DNA of 41,179 nucleotides from an uncultured bacterium (GCA_913009335.1 CAJVXN010000017.1:1-41179); one strand, 5' to 3'. Shown: positions 31,880 through 39,536, counted from the stretch's first letter. Notes: a model not told the origin generated them from the letters alone. Numbers and translations are program-made.

Positions 31880-32763
31880 GCAGGATTAGAGGAGGATAGT
31901 TGTTTTAGACGGGTGACGATTGAGGCAACAATTTCATCGGGGGTTGATGCCCCTGCCATAATTCCCACGCATTTAATATTTTTAAACCAGTTAGTTTTAA
32001 TGCTCTTACTGTTTTCAATCCAGTAAGTTTTTTTATTTATCGAGCGGGATATTTCATAGAGGCGCCTTGTGTTAGCGCTTGTCGCGGATCCAACGATAAG
32101 TATAAGATTATTTTTTTTAGGAAGGGTTCTTATCTCGGCTTGTTTGATTAGTGTTGTGCGACATACTGTACTGTAGAGTTTTGCGCTGGGGATAATTTTT
32201 TTAAGGCGCGTCATTATTCGATTTATATTATACATTGTTTGCGTTGATTGGGTTACGACCGCTGCTTTTTTAATACGCTTTAATTTATTGATAGGAAGGT
32301 TGTGATCAGATTCTATAGTTATGGGTTTTTTTCTTAACTGTCCGGCAATGCCTTTTACTTCTTCGTGATTTTTATCCCCGATAATTATTACTTTATTTGT
32401 TTTCTCCAGCCTGCGTGATATTCGATATATATCTTTTACTTTGGGGCACGTTGCATCGATAATTTTATATCCGGATTGTCTTGCTTTGGTGAATATTTGT
32501 TTTGGGGCTCCGTGAGCGCTTATGATTAATACGGAATTTTGCGTTTTGTAAATTTTGGCAATTTTTTTAATACCTTTTTTTGCGAGCTTCTCGACAACAA
32601 AATTATTATGTACAATATCGCCTAAAACACATATTGACTTTTTAGAGGAAGATAGCTGTAGGCATGTATTTATTGCCCGGCGTACTCCGAAACAAAATCC
32701 CGAACTTTTCGCGATGTTTATTTTTATCTTTTTAGTGTTTGTGGTTTTGTTTTTAGTTTGCAT
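31876..32763 (-). CDS. ispH: 4-hydroxy-3-methylbut-2-enyl diphosphate reductase
   Basis: Last enzyme of the MEP isoprenoid pathway, a [4Fe-4S] protein making IPP and DMAPP. Cluster cysteines are in KSSGFCFGVRRAI, DATCPKV and YSTVCRTTLIKQAE. The catalytic His regions LGDIVHN and ISAHGAP, and IIGDKNHEEVKGIAG, are also present. The 295-aa length is normal. The third block usually reads TICNAT; here it is TVCRTT. The only clear minus-strand gene; it ends tail to tail with the beta-barrel gene, with the two stop codons overlapping in CTAA. Confidence 0.94.
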   Translation of the reverse strand: MQTKNKTTNTKKIKINIAKSSGFCFGVRRAINTCLQLSSSKKSICVLGDIVHNNFVVEKLAKKGIKKIAKIYKTQNSVLIISAHGAPKQIFTKARQSGYKIIDATCPKVKDIYRISRRLEKTNKVIIIGDKNHEEVKGIAGQLRKKPITIESDHNLPINKLKRIKKAAVVTQSTQTMYNINRIMTRLKKIIPSAKLYSTVCRTTLIKQAEIRTLPKKNNLILIVGSATSANTRRLYEISRSINKKTYWIENSKSIKTNWFKNIKCVGIMAGASTPDEIVASIVTRLKQLSSSNPA

Positions 32764-32787
32764 GGAATTTATTTTAACATATCTTTA

Positions 32788-32892
32788 TCCTTCTGGCAAC
32801 ACAGAGGAAAAATTACTAGCGTTAAGATAATCCTACGCTGGTTGAAGCTGTTGAGGTTAGACCTCAACAAGAGTATAATCTATCCAGAAGGA
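32788..32892. repeat. Inverted-repeat element between ispH and the Rrf2 gene
   Basis: Outer arms TCCTTCTGG (32788-32796) and CCAGAAGGA (32884-32892) are perfect 9-nt inverted repeats enclosing 87 nt. Inside is a perfect hairpin TGTTGAGGT-TAG-ACCTCAACA (32849-32869). CTGGTTGAAGCT (32838) is shared with the hairpin at 26067, and ACCTCAAC with the repeats at 18374-18565. The size and end symmetry would suit a small non-autonomous element, but no target-site duplication is clear. Confidence 0.65.
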
Positions 32893-32901
32893 AAAATATT
32901 C

Positions 32902-32934
32902 TTGACAAATGATACTAAAGTGGTATCATTTGTC
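32902..32934 (+). promoter_or_regulatory. Promoter with overlapping perfect palindrome (Rrf2 operator candidate)
   Basis: TTGACA (32902-32907), a 16-nt spacer and TATCAT (32924-32929) make a good sigma70-type promoter. GACAAATGATAC (32904-32915) and GTATCATTTGTC (32923-32934) are perfect 12-nt arms with a 7-nt spacer, covering nearly the whole core promoter. A dimer bound there would block RNA polymerase. The Rrf2 gene starts at 32951 with GGGAG upstream, so autoregulation is the natural inference. Confidence 0.85.
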
Positions 32935-32950
32935 TGGGAGAAAAATATAA

Positions 32951-33361
32951 ATGAATTTAATTAACCGTGATACAGATTATGCAATAAGGGCACTTTGCTT
33001 TATTGCTCAGCATAAAAAAGAAAGGCTTGCAGTTTCAGATTTGGTCAAAGCTTTAAAAATCCCTCAGCCATTTTTGCGAAAAATACTGCAGAAACTCAAT
33101 AAGAACGGCTTGCTCATTTCTTATAAGGGGCAAGGTGGGGGGTTTAGTTTGGCGCGCATACCAAGAAAGATTCTCATATCGCATCTTATAAAAATATTTC
33201 AAGGCTCCCTGAGGTTAAATGAATGTTTTTTTAAGAAGCAGCGTTGTCCTGAAACGAATGATTGTTCACTTAAGAAGCGAGTGGATATTATCGAAAAGCA
33301 CGTAATTTCGGAATTGGAATCTATTAGTATCGCATCCTTAATGCGGAAAGGGAGGGATTAG
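32951..33361 (+). CDS. Rrf2-family Fe-S transcriptional regulator
   Basis: 136-aa winged-helix regulator. The N-terminus NRDTDYAIRALCFIAQHKKERL, the helix VSDLVKALKIPQPFLRKILQKLNKNGLL and wing GQGGGFSLAR are typical of Rrf2 (IscR, NsrR, RirA, CymR). Three Cys follow in ECFFKKQRCPETNDCSL, the pattern that holds an Fe-S cluster in IscR/NsrR/RirA. It could sense NO, oxygen or Fe-S status; the subtype cannot be fixed from sequence alone. It lies 3 nt before a 4Fe-4S protein gene and heads the redox island. Confidence 0.93.
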   Translation: MNLINRDTDYAIRALCFIAQHKKERLAVSDLVKALKIPQPFLRKILQKLNKNGLLISYKGQGGGFSLARIPRKILISHLIKIFQGSLRLNECFFKKQRCPETNDCSLKKRVDIIEKHVISELESISIASLMRKGRD

Positions 33362-33364
33362 TTT

Positions 33365-34219
33365 ATGAGTAAGCGTAAGATAATAAAAATTGATCATGAT
33401 AAGTGTAATGGCTGCGGAGATTGTATACCGAATTGTCCTGAAGGTGCTATACAAATGATTGATAATAAGGCGCGCTTGATTAGCGATTTATTTTGTGATG
33501 GATTAGGCGCCTGTATTGGTCATTGTCCTGTTGGTGCGATAATTATTGAGGAGCGCGAGGCTGAGGCCTATGATGAACGTCGAGTAATGGCTAATATTGT
33601 TAAGCAGGGCGAGAATGTTATTATTGCGCATCTTACTCATCTTAAAGAGCATAAGCAGGAGAAATTTTTTAAACAGGCTGTTGATTTTTTAACAGAAAAA
33701 AACATTGCGCTTCCCGGTGATAAGATACAGGAAATTATGGGTGCAGGTCAAGATGTACCCACAGGAGGATGTCCGGGGTCAAAGACTATGGATTTTAGAG
33801 ATAAAAAAGTGGCATCTGCAAAAACTGTTAAGGCCGCATCCGGCGCAAAGTCAGAGTTAGCGCAATGGCCTGTTCAGATTAGTTTGGTTTCTCCCATGGC
33901 GTCTTATTTACAAGATGCGGATTTATTAATTGCTGCTGATTGCGTGCCATTTGCTTATGCGGATTTTCATGTAGATTTATTGCAAGGCAAGACTTTGCTC
34001 ATAGGATGTCCAAAGCTCGATGATGTAGAGGAATATAAAGAAAAGATTACTCAGATTTTAAAATCTAACAATATTAAATCTGTAACCTGTGCGCATATGG
34101 AGGTGCCTTGCTGCTTTGGCCTGGTAAGCGTTGTTAAGTCTTCACTCGCGGCTTCGGGGAAGACGATACCGTTTAAGGAAGTTACAATTGGTATAAAAGG
34201 CGATAAGACAGAGGCCTAA
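33365..34219 (+). CDS. 4Fe-4S ferredoxin-domain protein with extra cysteine motifs
   Basis: 284-aa protein. The N-terminal ferredoxin domain has a complete CNGCGDCIPNCPEGAI and a second site CDGLGACIGHCPVGAI, in which the second Cys position is Leu; this variant is, as I recall, usual for the family in anaerobes. A long C-terminal part carries more cysteines (TGGCPGSK, DCVPF, GCPKLDD, CAHMEVPCCFGL) and may hold another cluster. Such proteins occur beside Rrf2 regulators and rubrerythrins in anaerobes. Role in electron transfer is inferred. Coupled to rrf2 (3-nt gap) and 14 nt before the NifU-like gene. Confidence 0.87.
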   Translation: MSKRKIIKIDHDKCNGCGDCIPNCPEGAIQMIDNKARLISDLFCDGLGACIGHCPVGAIIIEEREAEAYDERRVMANIVKQGENVIIAHLTHLKEHKQEKFFKQAVDFLTEKNIALPGDKIQEIMGAGQDVPTGGCPGSKTMDFRDKKVASAKTVKAASGAKSELAQWPVQISLVSPMASYLQDADLLIAADCVPFAYADFHVDLLQGKTLLIGCPKLDDVEEYKEKITQILKSNNIKSVTCAHMEVPCCFGLVSVVKSSLAASGKTIPFKEVTIGIKGDKTEA

Positions 34220-34233
34220 AAATGGAGGTTATT

Positions 34234-34455
34234 ATGAAAGAGAGAATAGAGGCAGCTTTAGATAAAATACGCCCTGCTTTACAGGTAGATGGCGGTGGAG
34301 TAGAATTAGTGGAGGTTACTCCTGACGGTGTTGTTAAAGTAAGATTAACCGGTGCCTGCGGAGGATGCCCGATGAGCCAGATGACATTAAAAATGGGTGT
34401 TGAGAAAGCGATTAAAACGGAAGTAGCCGAAGTTAAGGAAGTCGTAGCAGTGTAG
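34234..34455 (+). CDS. NifU C-terminal domain (Nfu-type) Fe-S scaffold
   Basis: 73-aa free-standing Nfu domain that carries Fe-S clusters between scaffold and targets. The blocks ALDKIRPALQVDGGGVELVEV and TGACGGCPMSQMTLKMGVEKAI contain the CxxC cluster motif (CGGC). ATG 34222 in the track is too early; GGAGG at 34224-34228 serves ATG 34234. It is most likely cotranscribed with the rrf2 and 4Fe-4S genes, giving a small Fe-S repair unit in front of the oxygen-defence genes. Confidence 0.93.
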   Translation: MKERIEAALDKIRPALQVDGGGVELVEVTPDGVVKVRLTGACGGCPMSQMTLKMGVEKAIKTEVAEVKEVVAV

Positions 34456-34484
34456 GTTGAGAGTATTTTGACTATAAAAACTAG

Positions 34485-34543
34485 TTGCATAAAAAAAATA
34501 TTTGCAGTATGGTAATAGTGTATTTGGTTATAAGTGTTAACCA
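34485..34543 (+). promoter_or_regulatory. Possible promoter with downstream inverted repeat before hrb
   Basis: TTGCAT (34485-34490), a 17-nt spacer and TATGGT (34508-34513) form a weak promoter. TGGTTA (34525-34530) and TAACCA (34538-34543) are perfect arms with a 7-nt spacer, the same spacer length as the rrf2 palindrome but with different sequence. The site would cover the start of transcription. The hrb GTG lies 25 nt further on. Weak evidence, given the AT-rich context. Confidence 0.35.
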
Positions 34544-34568
34544 GGTTTATTTTTTGAGGTAGAGGATA

Positions 34569-35258
34569 GTGGATGCAAATGTATTGCATAATATAACTTA
34601 TGGGATGTATATTGTGGCTTCGTTTAAGGATGCGGCAATAAATGCGCAGATAGTTAACGCATTAATCCAGGTTTCAAGCCACCCTGCTAAAATTGCCGTA
34701 AGTATCAATAAAAAAAATCTTACTTATGAATTCATAACAAATAGTAGGTATTTTACGGTTTCAACCTTGGATGAGGCAACGCCGCTTAATTTTATCGGTA
34801 AGTTTGGTTTTAAGTCCGGAAGAGCCGAGGATAAACTTGAAGGTGTCGAATATAAAAAACTTGTATCAGGTTGTCCGGTTATGCTTGATAATTCAATTTG
34901 TTATTTTGAGGCGCGCGTTTTAGATGAATTTGATTGCGGAACACACGCACTTTTTATAGGGGAGGAGACCGAATCAGAAGTGATAAAAGTGGGCCGGCCG
35001 ATGAGTTATGATTATTATCATAACGTAAAGCGTGGAACAACTCCTCAGAGTGCACCCACATTTATTAAAGAGGAAATCCCAATAGAGGGAAATAAGAATA
35101 TGCAGAAATATCGATGCAGTGTATGTAATTATATATACGACTCTGCGGTAGGCGACCCTGATAATGGGGTTGCTCCAGGCATATCTTTTGAGCAATTACC
35201 GGATAAATGGGTTTGTCCTGTGTGCGGAGCAGAGAAGAAAGATTTTGTAGTAGAATAG
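34569..35258 (+). CDS. hrb: High-molecular-weight rubredoxin (flavin reductase-rubredoxin fusion)
   Basis: 229-aa fusion. Residues 1-160 form a flavin reductase-like FMN-binding domain ([44 protein letters not shown]). Residues 178-229 form a rubredoxin with two CxxC knuckles ([24 protein letters not shown]). In Moorella, Hrb passes electrons from NADH to FprA, which reduces NO or oxygen; fprA is the next gene here, strongly supporting this role. The start is GTG 34569 with GAGG 8-9 nt upstream. Confidence 0.93.
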   Translation: MDANVLHNITYGMYIVASFKDAAINAQIVNALIQVSSHPAKIAVSINKKNLTYEFITNSRYFTVSTLDEATPLNFIGKFGFKSGRAEDKLEGVEYKKLVSGCPVMLDNSICYFEARVLDEFDCGTHALFIGEETESEVIKVGRPMSYDYYHNVKRGTTPQSAPTFIKEEIPIEGNKNMQKYRCSVCNYIYDSAVGDPDNGVAPGISFEQLPDKWVCPVCGAEKKDFVVE

Positions 35259-35361
35259 TTCTAAGGGGATAGTGGAGAAGGCGTAATTTGTGAGATGTAA
35301 TATGCACATGGGTTTTGGCAAGACGTATTATTAATTTCAAATTTTAAAAACGGATTTAATA

Positions 35362-36552
35362 ATGAAACCGGTAGAGATAAAAAAAGGTATTTATTGGGTA
35401 GGTGTTGTAGATTGGAATATGAGAAGTTTTCATGGTCATACATATACGACAAAAAGAGGTACTACATATAACGCTTATTTGATCGTAGATGATAAGATTA
35501 CTTTAGTTGATACTGTTTATGGACCGTATTCGACGGATTTGATTAATAACATAAGCCAAATAGTTCCTGTTGAGAATATTGATTATATTGTTGTTAATCA
35601 TGTAGAGATTGATCATTCCGGGGCTCTGCCGGAAATACTTAAAATTTGCCCCAAGGCCAAATTATTCGGAACAGAAAAGTGTAAGGAAGGATTATATAGA
35701 CATTATTATGCTGATTGGGATTTTCAGGTTGTAAAAACCGGTGATGTGCTAAAACTCGGTAAACGAACTCTTTCTTTTATTGAGGTTCCTATGATCCACT
35801 GGCCGGATAGTATGTTTACTTATTGTCCTGAAGAAGAGTTACTTTTGCCTAATGACGCATTCGGGCAGCACTATGCAACTAGTGAACGTTTTGATGATGA
35901 GGTCGATTCGTGCGCGTTAATGGATGAAGCTGTGAAATATTATGGCAATATATTATGGCCGCTTAGTTCTTTAATATTAAAGAAAATCCAAGAAGTTAAA
36001 AAGTTAAATATACCTATTGATATGATTGCTCCCAGTCACGGCATTATCTGGAGAACTGATCCCTCGAAAATTATAAATGCCTATGTTAGCTGGGCAAGTA
36101 ATGAGGTAAAATCTAAGGTAGTAATAGTATATGAGACAATGTGGAAGTCTACGGAAAAAATGGCTCGCGCTATTGCTTCAGGTGTAAAGGATGCCGGCGT
36201 AAGTGTAAAAATGTTTGATATTGCTTTGTCTGATCGTACGGAAGTTATCAAGGAAATGTTAGACGCTAAGGGTTTCTTATTAGCTTCTTCTACGCATGAT
36301 AATGATATGTTGCCTACGCTTGCCGGGTTCCTAGAGTTTCTAAAAGGCCTAAAACCCAAGAATAGAATTGGTGCTGCTTTTGGTTCTTATGGTTGGGCGG
36401 GTGGCGCAGTCAAAAATATTGAAATCTCTCTTAAGTCCGCGGGAATTGAGGTTAGAGGACCTGGTGTTTCCTGTAAATACGTTCCGGATGAAGGCGAGTT
36501 AAAGCAATGTTATGAATTTGGGAAAGAATTTGCTGTTAAGGTTAAAGCCTAG
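35362..36552 (+). CDS. fprA: Flavodiiron protein FprA (NO/O2 reductase)
   Basis: 396-aa two-domain enzyme. The metallo-beta-lactamase-like diiron domain has HVEIDHSGALPEI, MIHWPDSMFTY, LPNDAFGQHYATSERF and the distal IAPSHGIIWR, giving the full ligand set. The flavodoxin domain (from about residue 250) has VIVYETMWKSTEKMARAIASG and FGSYGWAGGAVKNI. It reduces NO to N2O or O2 to water with electrons from rubredoxin or Hrb. A 103-nt leader with no feature I can support separates it from hrb. Confidence 0.96.
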   Translation: MKPVEIKKGIYWVGVVDWNMRSFHGHTYTTKRGTTYNAYLIVDDKITLVDTVYGPYSTDLINNISQIVPVENIDYIVVNHVEIDHSGALPEILKICPKAKLFGTEKCKEGLYRHYYADWDFQVVKTGDVLKLGKRTLSFIEVPMIHWPDSMFTYCPEEELLLPNDAFGQHYATSERFDDEVDSCALMDEAVKYYGNILWPLSSLILKKIQEVKKLNIPIDMIAPSHGIIWRTDPSKIINAYVSWASNEVKSKVVIVYETMWKSTEKMARAIASGVKDAGVSVKMFDIALSDRTEVIKEMLDAKGFLLASSTHDNDMLPTLAGFLEFLKGLKPKNRIGAAFGSYGWAGGAVKNIEISLKSAGIEVRGPGVSCKYVPDEGELKQCYEFGKEFAVKVKA

Positions 36553-36596
36553 GGTTAGTAATATTTGTCAATGGTTTATATTGAAAAGGTGTAAAA

Positions 36597-36698
36597 GTGC
36601 CTAGAAAAAAAGCAAAGGGTAGTAAATGCGCGCAATGCGCGCGCAAGGATGTCTGTAAAAAGAACAGAAGTTTGAATGCCGGAAAGAACATGATATGA
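36597..36698 (+). CDS. 33-aa Cys/Lys-rich microprotein
   Basis: Too short for the ORF track. GTG 36597 follows AAAAGG by 8 nt and encodes MPRKKAKGSKCAQCARKDVC and 13 more residues. It has three Cys (positions 11, 14 and 20) and about 30 percent Lys/Arg. CxxC-x5-C could hold a metal with one outside ligand or be redox active. It sits between fprA and the desulforedoxin-like gene in the same direction. No family is recognised. That it is translated is an inference from RBS, composition and placement. Confidence 0.55.
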   Translation: MPRKKAKGSKCAQCARKDVCKKNRSLNAGKNMI

Positions 36699-36726
36699 GA
36701 GGCTATTGTAATAACAGGGGGTAGTT

Positions 36727-36909
36727 ATGGCAAGGCTTAAAAAAGGCGGTAAGCTTTTATGCGTGCCCTGCGGCCGCGAGATAATTATTGATGCTTGCGG
36801 AGTTTCAAAGACGACGATTTGGTGTTGTAGCAGGCCGATGAAATCAAAGAGTAAGGCTAAACCGAAAATAAAACGCAGGATAGGGAAAAAACAAAAAACA
36901 AAGGGATAA
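36727..36909 (+). CDS. 60-aa desulforedoxin-like protein with basic tail
   Basis: The core LLCVPCGREIIIDACGVSKTTIWCCSRPM has the CxxC...CC-xx-M pattern of desulforedoxin and of the N-terminal domain of class I desulfoferrodoxin, which bind one Fe with four Cys. One extra Cys lies in IDACG. Residues 40-60 are a Lys/Arg tail (KSKAKPKIKRRIGKKQK). RBS GGGGG TAGTT precedes ATG 36727. Position in the oxygen-defence genes suggests an electron carrier; the basic tail may bind nucleic acid or an acidic partner, which is a guess. Confidence 0.75.
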   Translation: MARLKKGGKLLCVPCGREIIIDACGVSKTTIWCCSRPMKSKSKAKPKIKRRIGKKQKTKG

Positions 36910-36923
36910 TCAATTAAAGCCTT

Positions 36924-37379
36924 ATGCTTTCACCTGACGTAATCCATTTTTTTAAAAACGCGAGCTTTTCGATTGTAACAACACTTGATGTTCGCGGAGG
37001 GTTGCATAACTCTTGCAAAGGTATTGTAAAAGTAAAACCCAATGGAGATATATATCTTCTGGATCTTTATAAACGTCAGACATTTAAAAATTTACAGCAT
37101 AATTCGAAGATGAGCGTAACCGGAGTCGATGAACATAAGTTTACAGGTTATTCTCTTAAAGGTGAGGGGAGAATTGCTGAGGCATCGGAGTTGGGTTCGG
37201 ATATTATCGCTGCCTGGGAGGCAAAAATTACGAGTCGTATAACCCAGCGCGTAATAAATAGTATACAAGGTAAGAAGGGTCATCCTGCTCATCCGGAGGC
37301 GTTATTACCAAAACCCGAGTATTTGATTGTTATGAAAACTAAACAGGTTGTTGAACTTACTCCAACGCACTTAAAGTAG
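36924..37379 (+). CDS. Pyridoxamine 5'-phosphate oxidase-like (split-barrel) flavin-binding protein
   Basis: 151-aa protein with the split-barrel FMN-binding pattern: MLSPDVIHFFKNASFSIVTTLDVRGGLHNSCKGIVKV, DIYLLDLYKRQTFKNLQHNSKMSVTG and GYSLKGEGRIAE. Members bind FMN, F420 or haem; the ligand here is not known. Its place between iron-sulfur/thiolate carriers and rubrerythrin suggests a redox role. The start at 36924 lacks a strong RBS, but the N-terminus fits the family. Confidence 0.83.
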   Translation: MLSPDVIHFFKNASFSIVTTLDVRGGLHNSCKGIVKVKPNGDIYLLDLYKRQTFKNLQHNSKMSVTGVDEHKFTGYSLKGEGRIAEASELGSDIIAAWEAKITSRITQRVINSIQGKKGHPAHPEALLPKPEYLIVMKTKQVVELTPTHLK

Positions 37380-37412
37380 AGGGGGGTCAACTTCGATGAG
37401 GAGGTATAAAGA

Positions 37413-37988
37413 ATGGGTAATTTGAAAGGAACACGTACGGAAAAAAATCTTCTGGCTTCTTTTGCCGGAGAATCACAGGCAAGAAATCGCTATACCTATT
37501 TTGCGTCTGCTGCAAAGAAGGCGGGTTATGAACAGATTGCGGCAATTTTTCTTGAGACCGCTGATAACGAGAAGGAACACGCAAAAAGATTCTTTAAGTT
37601 TCTTGAGGGTGGTGATGTTGAAATTTCTGCTACATATCCTGCCGGGGTTATTGATGATACTGTGAAAAATCTAGAGGCATCTGCTGCAGGGGAGCATCTA
37701 GAATGGACGAAGCTGTATAAAGAGGCAGGAGATATTGCGCGCGAAGAAGGATTTGAGGAAGTAGCCGTGCAATTTGAAGAGATAGCTAAGGTGGAAACTG
37801 AGCATGAAAGACGATACCTGAAACTACTGGCTAATATAAATGAAGATAAAGCATTTAAGAGAGGAAAGGTAGTAAAGTGGAAATGCCGCAATTGTGGTAG
37901 GGTTATTGAGGCTGATGAGGCGCCGGATGAGTGCCCGACATGTAAGCATCCTCGGGCTTATTTTGAATTGAAGCTCGAGAATTATTAA
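37413..37988 (+). CDS. rbr: Rubrerythrin
   Basis: Non-haem diiron peroxidase that reduces hydrogen peroxide. Ferritin-like ligands: SFAGESQARNRYTYFA, TADNEKEHAKRFF, SAAGEHLEW and IAKVETEHERRYLKLL. A C-terminal rubredoxin-like site has CRNCGRVIEADEAPDECPTC. At 191 aa it is full length. RBS GAGGAGGT is 8 nt before the ATG. Follows the PPOX-like gene and precedes an FMN reductase-like gene that could supply electrons. Confidence 0.97.
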   Translation: MGNLKGTRTEKNLLASFAGESQARNRYTYFASAAKKAGYEQIAAIFLETADNEKEHAKRFFKFLEGGDVEISATYPAGVIDDTVKNLEASAAGEHLEWTKLYKEAGDIAREEGFEEVAVQFEEIAKVETEHERRYLKLLANINEDKAFKRGKVVKWKCRNCGRVIEADEAPDECPTCKHPRAYFELKLENY

Positions 37989-37992
37989 ATCT

Positions 37993-38559
37993 ATGTATGT
38001 ATTAGGAATAAACGGTAGCCCTCGGGAAGGGGGGAATTGCGATTTATTGCTGGATCGTGCTTTAGATGGAGCTCGTTCTAAGGGTGCGCGCATTGAGAAG
38101 ATTGTATTAAATCGTCTAAAGTTTGTCGCTTGTCAGGAATGTGCCAACATGCCTGATGATGGAAGCTGTATTGTGGATGATGATATGCAGAAGGTGTTTG
38201 AAAAAATTAAAATGGCAGATGCTGTAATTTTGGCCTCGCCGATTTTCTTCGGTTCTTTATCAGCACAAACAAAAATGATGATTGACCGCTTCCAGTGTCT
38301 TTGGCGCGCGAAATACATATTGAAAAATAAAGGTATTGAATATAAGAAGAAAAAAGGTATTTTTGTTTGCGTTGAGGCATCTAATAGGGATGATTTTTTC
38401 CAAAACGCACGGTCAATCGTTAAAAATTTATTCGCGACAATAAATACGGATTATTCATCAGAGCTTTTTTGTTCCGGCGTGGACAATAAGGCGAGCATAA
38501 ATACGCATCCCGATTGGTTGTCTCGCGCGTATGAATTAGGTGTAGGAATTGTCTCTTAA
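37993..38559 (+). CDS. Flavodoxin-like NAD(P)H-dependent FMN reductase family protein
   Basis: 188-aa protein of the iron-sulfur flavoprotein/NADPH-FMN reductase group. The FMN phosphate loop is LGINGSPREGGNCDLLLDRAL. CQECANMPDDGSCIVDDDM resembles the Cys motif of iron-sulfur flavoproteins (CxxCxxC...C) but has only three Cys. ASPIFFGSLSAQTKMMIDRF is a family block. It begins 4 nt after rbr. Likely electron donor to rubrerythrin or SOR; inferred from context. Confidence 0.87.
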   Translation: MYVLGINGSPREGGNCDLLLDRALDGARSKGARIEKIVLNRLKFVACQECANMPDDGSCIVDDDMQKVFEKIKMADAVILASPIFFGSLSAQTKMMIDRFQCLWRAKYILKNKGIEYKKKKGIFVCVEASNRDDFFQNARSIVKNLFATINTDYSSELFCSGVDNKASINTHPDWLSRAYELGVGIVS

Positions 38560-38574
38560 GCAAAGGAGGTAGAG

Positions 38575-39018
38575 ATGAAATGGCCTGTATGTAAGGTGTG
38601 TGGATTTATATCAATCAATGGTGAGGCACCGGATGTTTGTCCTGTTTGTGGTGCGCCTAAGACTTCCTTTGAAGAGAAGGATGGTGTCATAAAAAGTCCG
38701 GTTAATAGTGCGAATTTGAATGAGTCGGAACAGAAACATGTACCACAGACTACTCTTGTTAAGAAATGTGGCTTGATTCCGGAAAATTGTCAGGATGTGC
38801 ATGTTAGAGTGGGGCAGATTTTACATCCTATGAAACCGGAGCATCACATAGCTCATATAGATTTCTATCTGGACAAGGAATTTATCTCTCGTATTATCTT
38901 AACGCCTGGTAGTCTTAATCCGGCAGTTGCATTGCATATTAATGCCGCAGCCGGCAGGCTTTCCGTTGTTGAATTATGCAATGTGCATGGCGCCTGGATT
39001 AATGATGTATATTTATAA
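38575..39018 (+). CDS. Superoxide reductase (desulfoferrodoxin family) with N-terminal rubredoxin-like knuckles
   Basis: Non-haem iron enzyme that reduces superoxide to peroxide. The N-terminal 30 residues hold two Cys pairs (CKVCGF and CPVCGAPK), a rubredoxin/rubrerythrin-like site, in place of the desulforedoxin domain of class I enzymes. The catalytic centre is complete: KHVPQTT, ILHPMKPEHHIAHIDF and VVELCNVHGAWIN (four His and one Cys). The Glu that usually precedes Lys-His (EKHVP) is Gln53 here. RBS AAAGGAGG precedes ATG 38575. Confidence 0.92.
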   Translation: MKWPVCKVCGFISINGEAPDVCPVCGAPKTSFEEKDGVIKSPVNSANLNESEQKHVPQTTLVKKCGLIPENCQDVHVRVGQILHPMKPEHHIAHIDFYLDKEFISRIILTPGSLNPAVALHINAAAGRLSVVELCNVHGAWINDVYL

Positions 39019-39032
39019 AAAGGGGTAGAGTT

Positions 39033-39536
39033 ATGTTGAATATATTTTCTGCCAGCGAGATAGCTCAAATAGCCATACAAATAGAAGAAAATGGCAAGGA
39101 TTTTTATGGTTTATTTGCTGAGAAAGCGAAGGATTCAAAAACAAAAGAGATATTTAAATTCTTGCTTAGTGAAGAGGAAGAGCACATTGCCGTATTTACG
39201 CAGATTTTAACTTCTATTGAAAAATACGAACCTGTTGAATCGTATCCACCGGATTATTTTGCCTATATGAATGCCTTAGCAAGCGGTCATATATTTTCCG
39301 AGAAAGATAGGGGCAGGAGTTTTGCGGCTAAAGTAAAAACCTATGCTGAAGCAATAGATGCGGGTATTCAGGTTGAGAAAGATTCTATTCTTTTCTACGA
39401 AGGAATGAAAAAGGTGACTACGGATCGCGATAAAAAGATTATTGATCAGATTATTTCGCAGGAACAAAACCATTTACGTAAGCTTTCGGAGATAAGGGGA
39501 TATTTATTAGAGCGCGATGATCCTGTAAATCCATAG
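39033..39536 (+). CDS. Ferritin-like diiron protein (rubrerythrin-type without rubredoxin domain)
   Basis: 167-aa four-helix-bundle protein. Metal ligands are suggested by IQIEENGKDFYGLFAEKA, SEEEEHIAVF, IQVEKDSILFYEGM and ISQEQNHLRKL (two E-x-x-H sites). It has no Cys and so no rubredoxin domain, and could handle peroxide or iron. It lies between superoxide reductase and glutaredoxin genes. Confidence 0.88.
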   Translation: MLNIFSASEIAQIAIQIEENGKDFYGLFAEKAKDSKTKEIFKFLLSEEEEHIAVFTQILTSIEKYEPVESYPPDYFAYMNALASGHIFSEKDRGRSFAAKVKTYAEAIDAGIQVEKDSILFYEGMKKVTTDRDKKIIDQIISQEQNHLRKLSEIRGYLLERDDPVNP

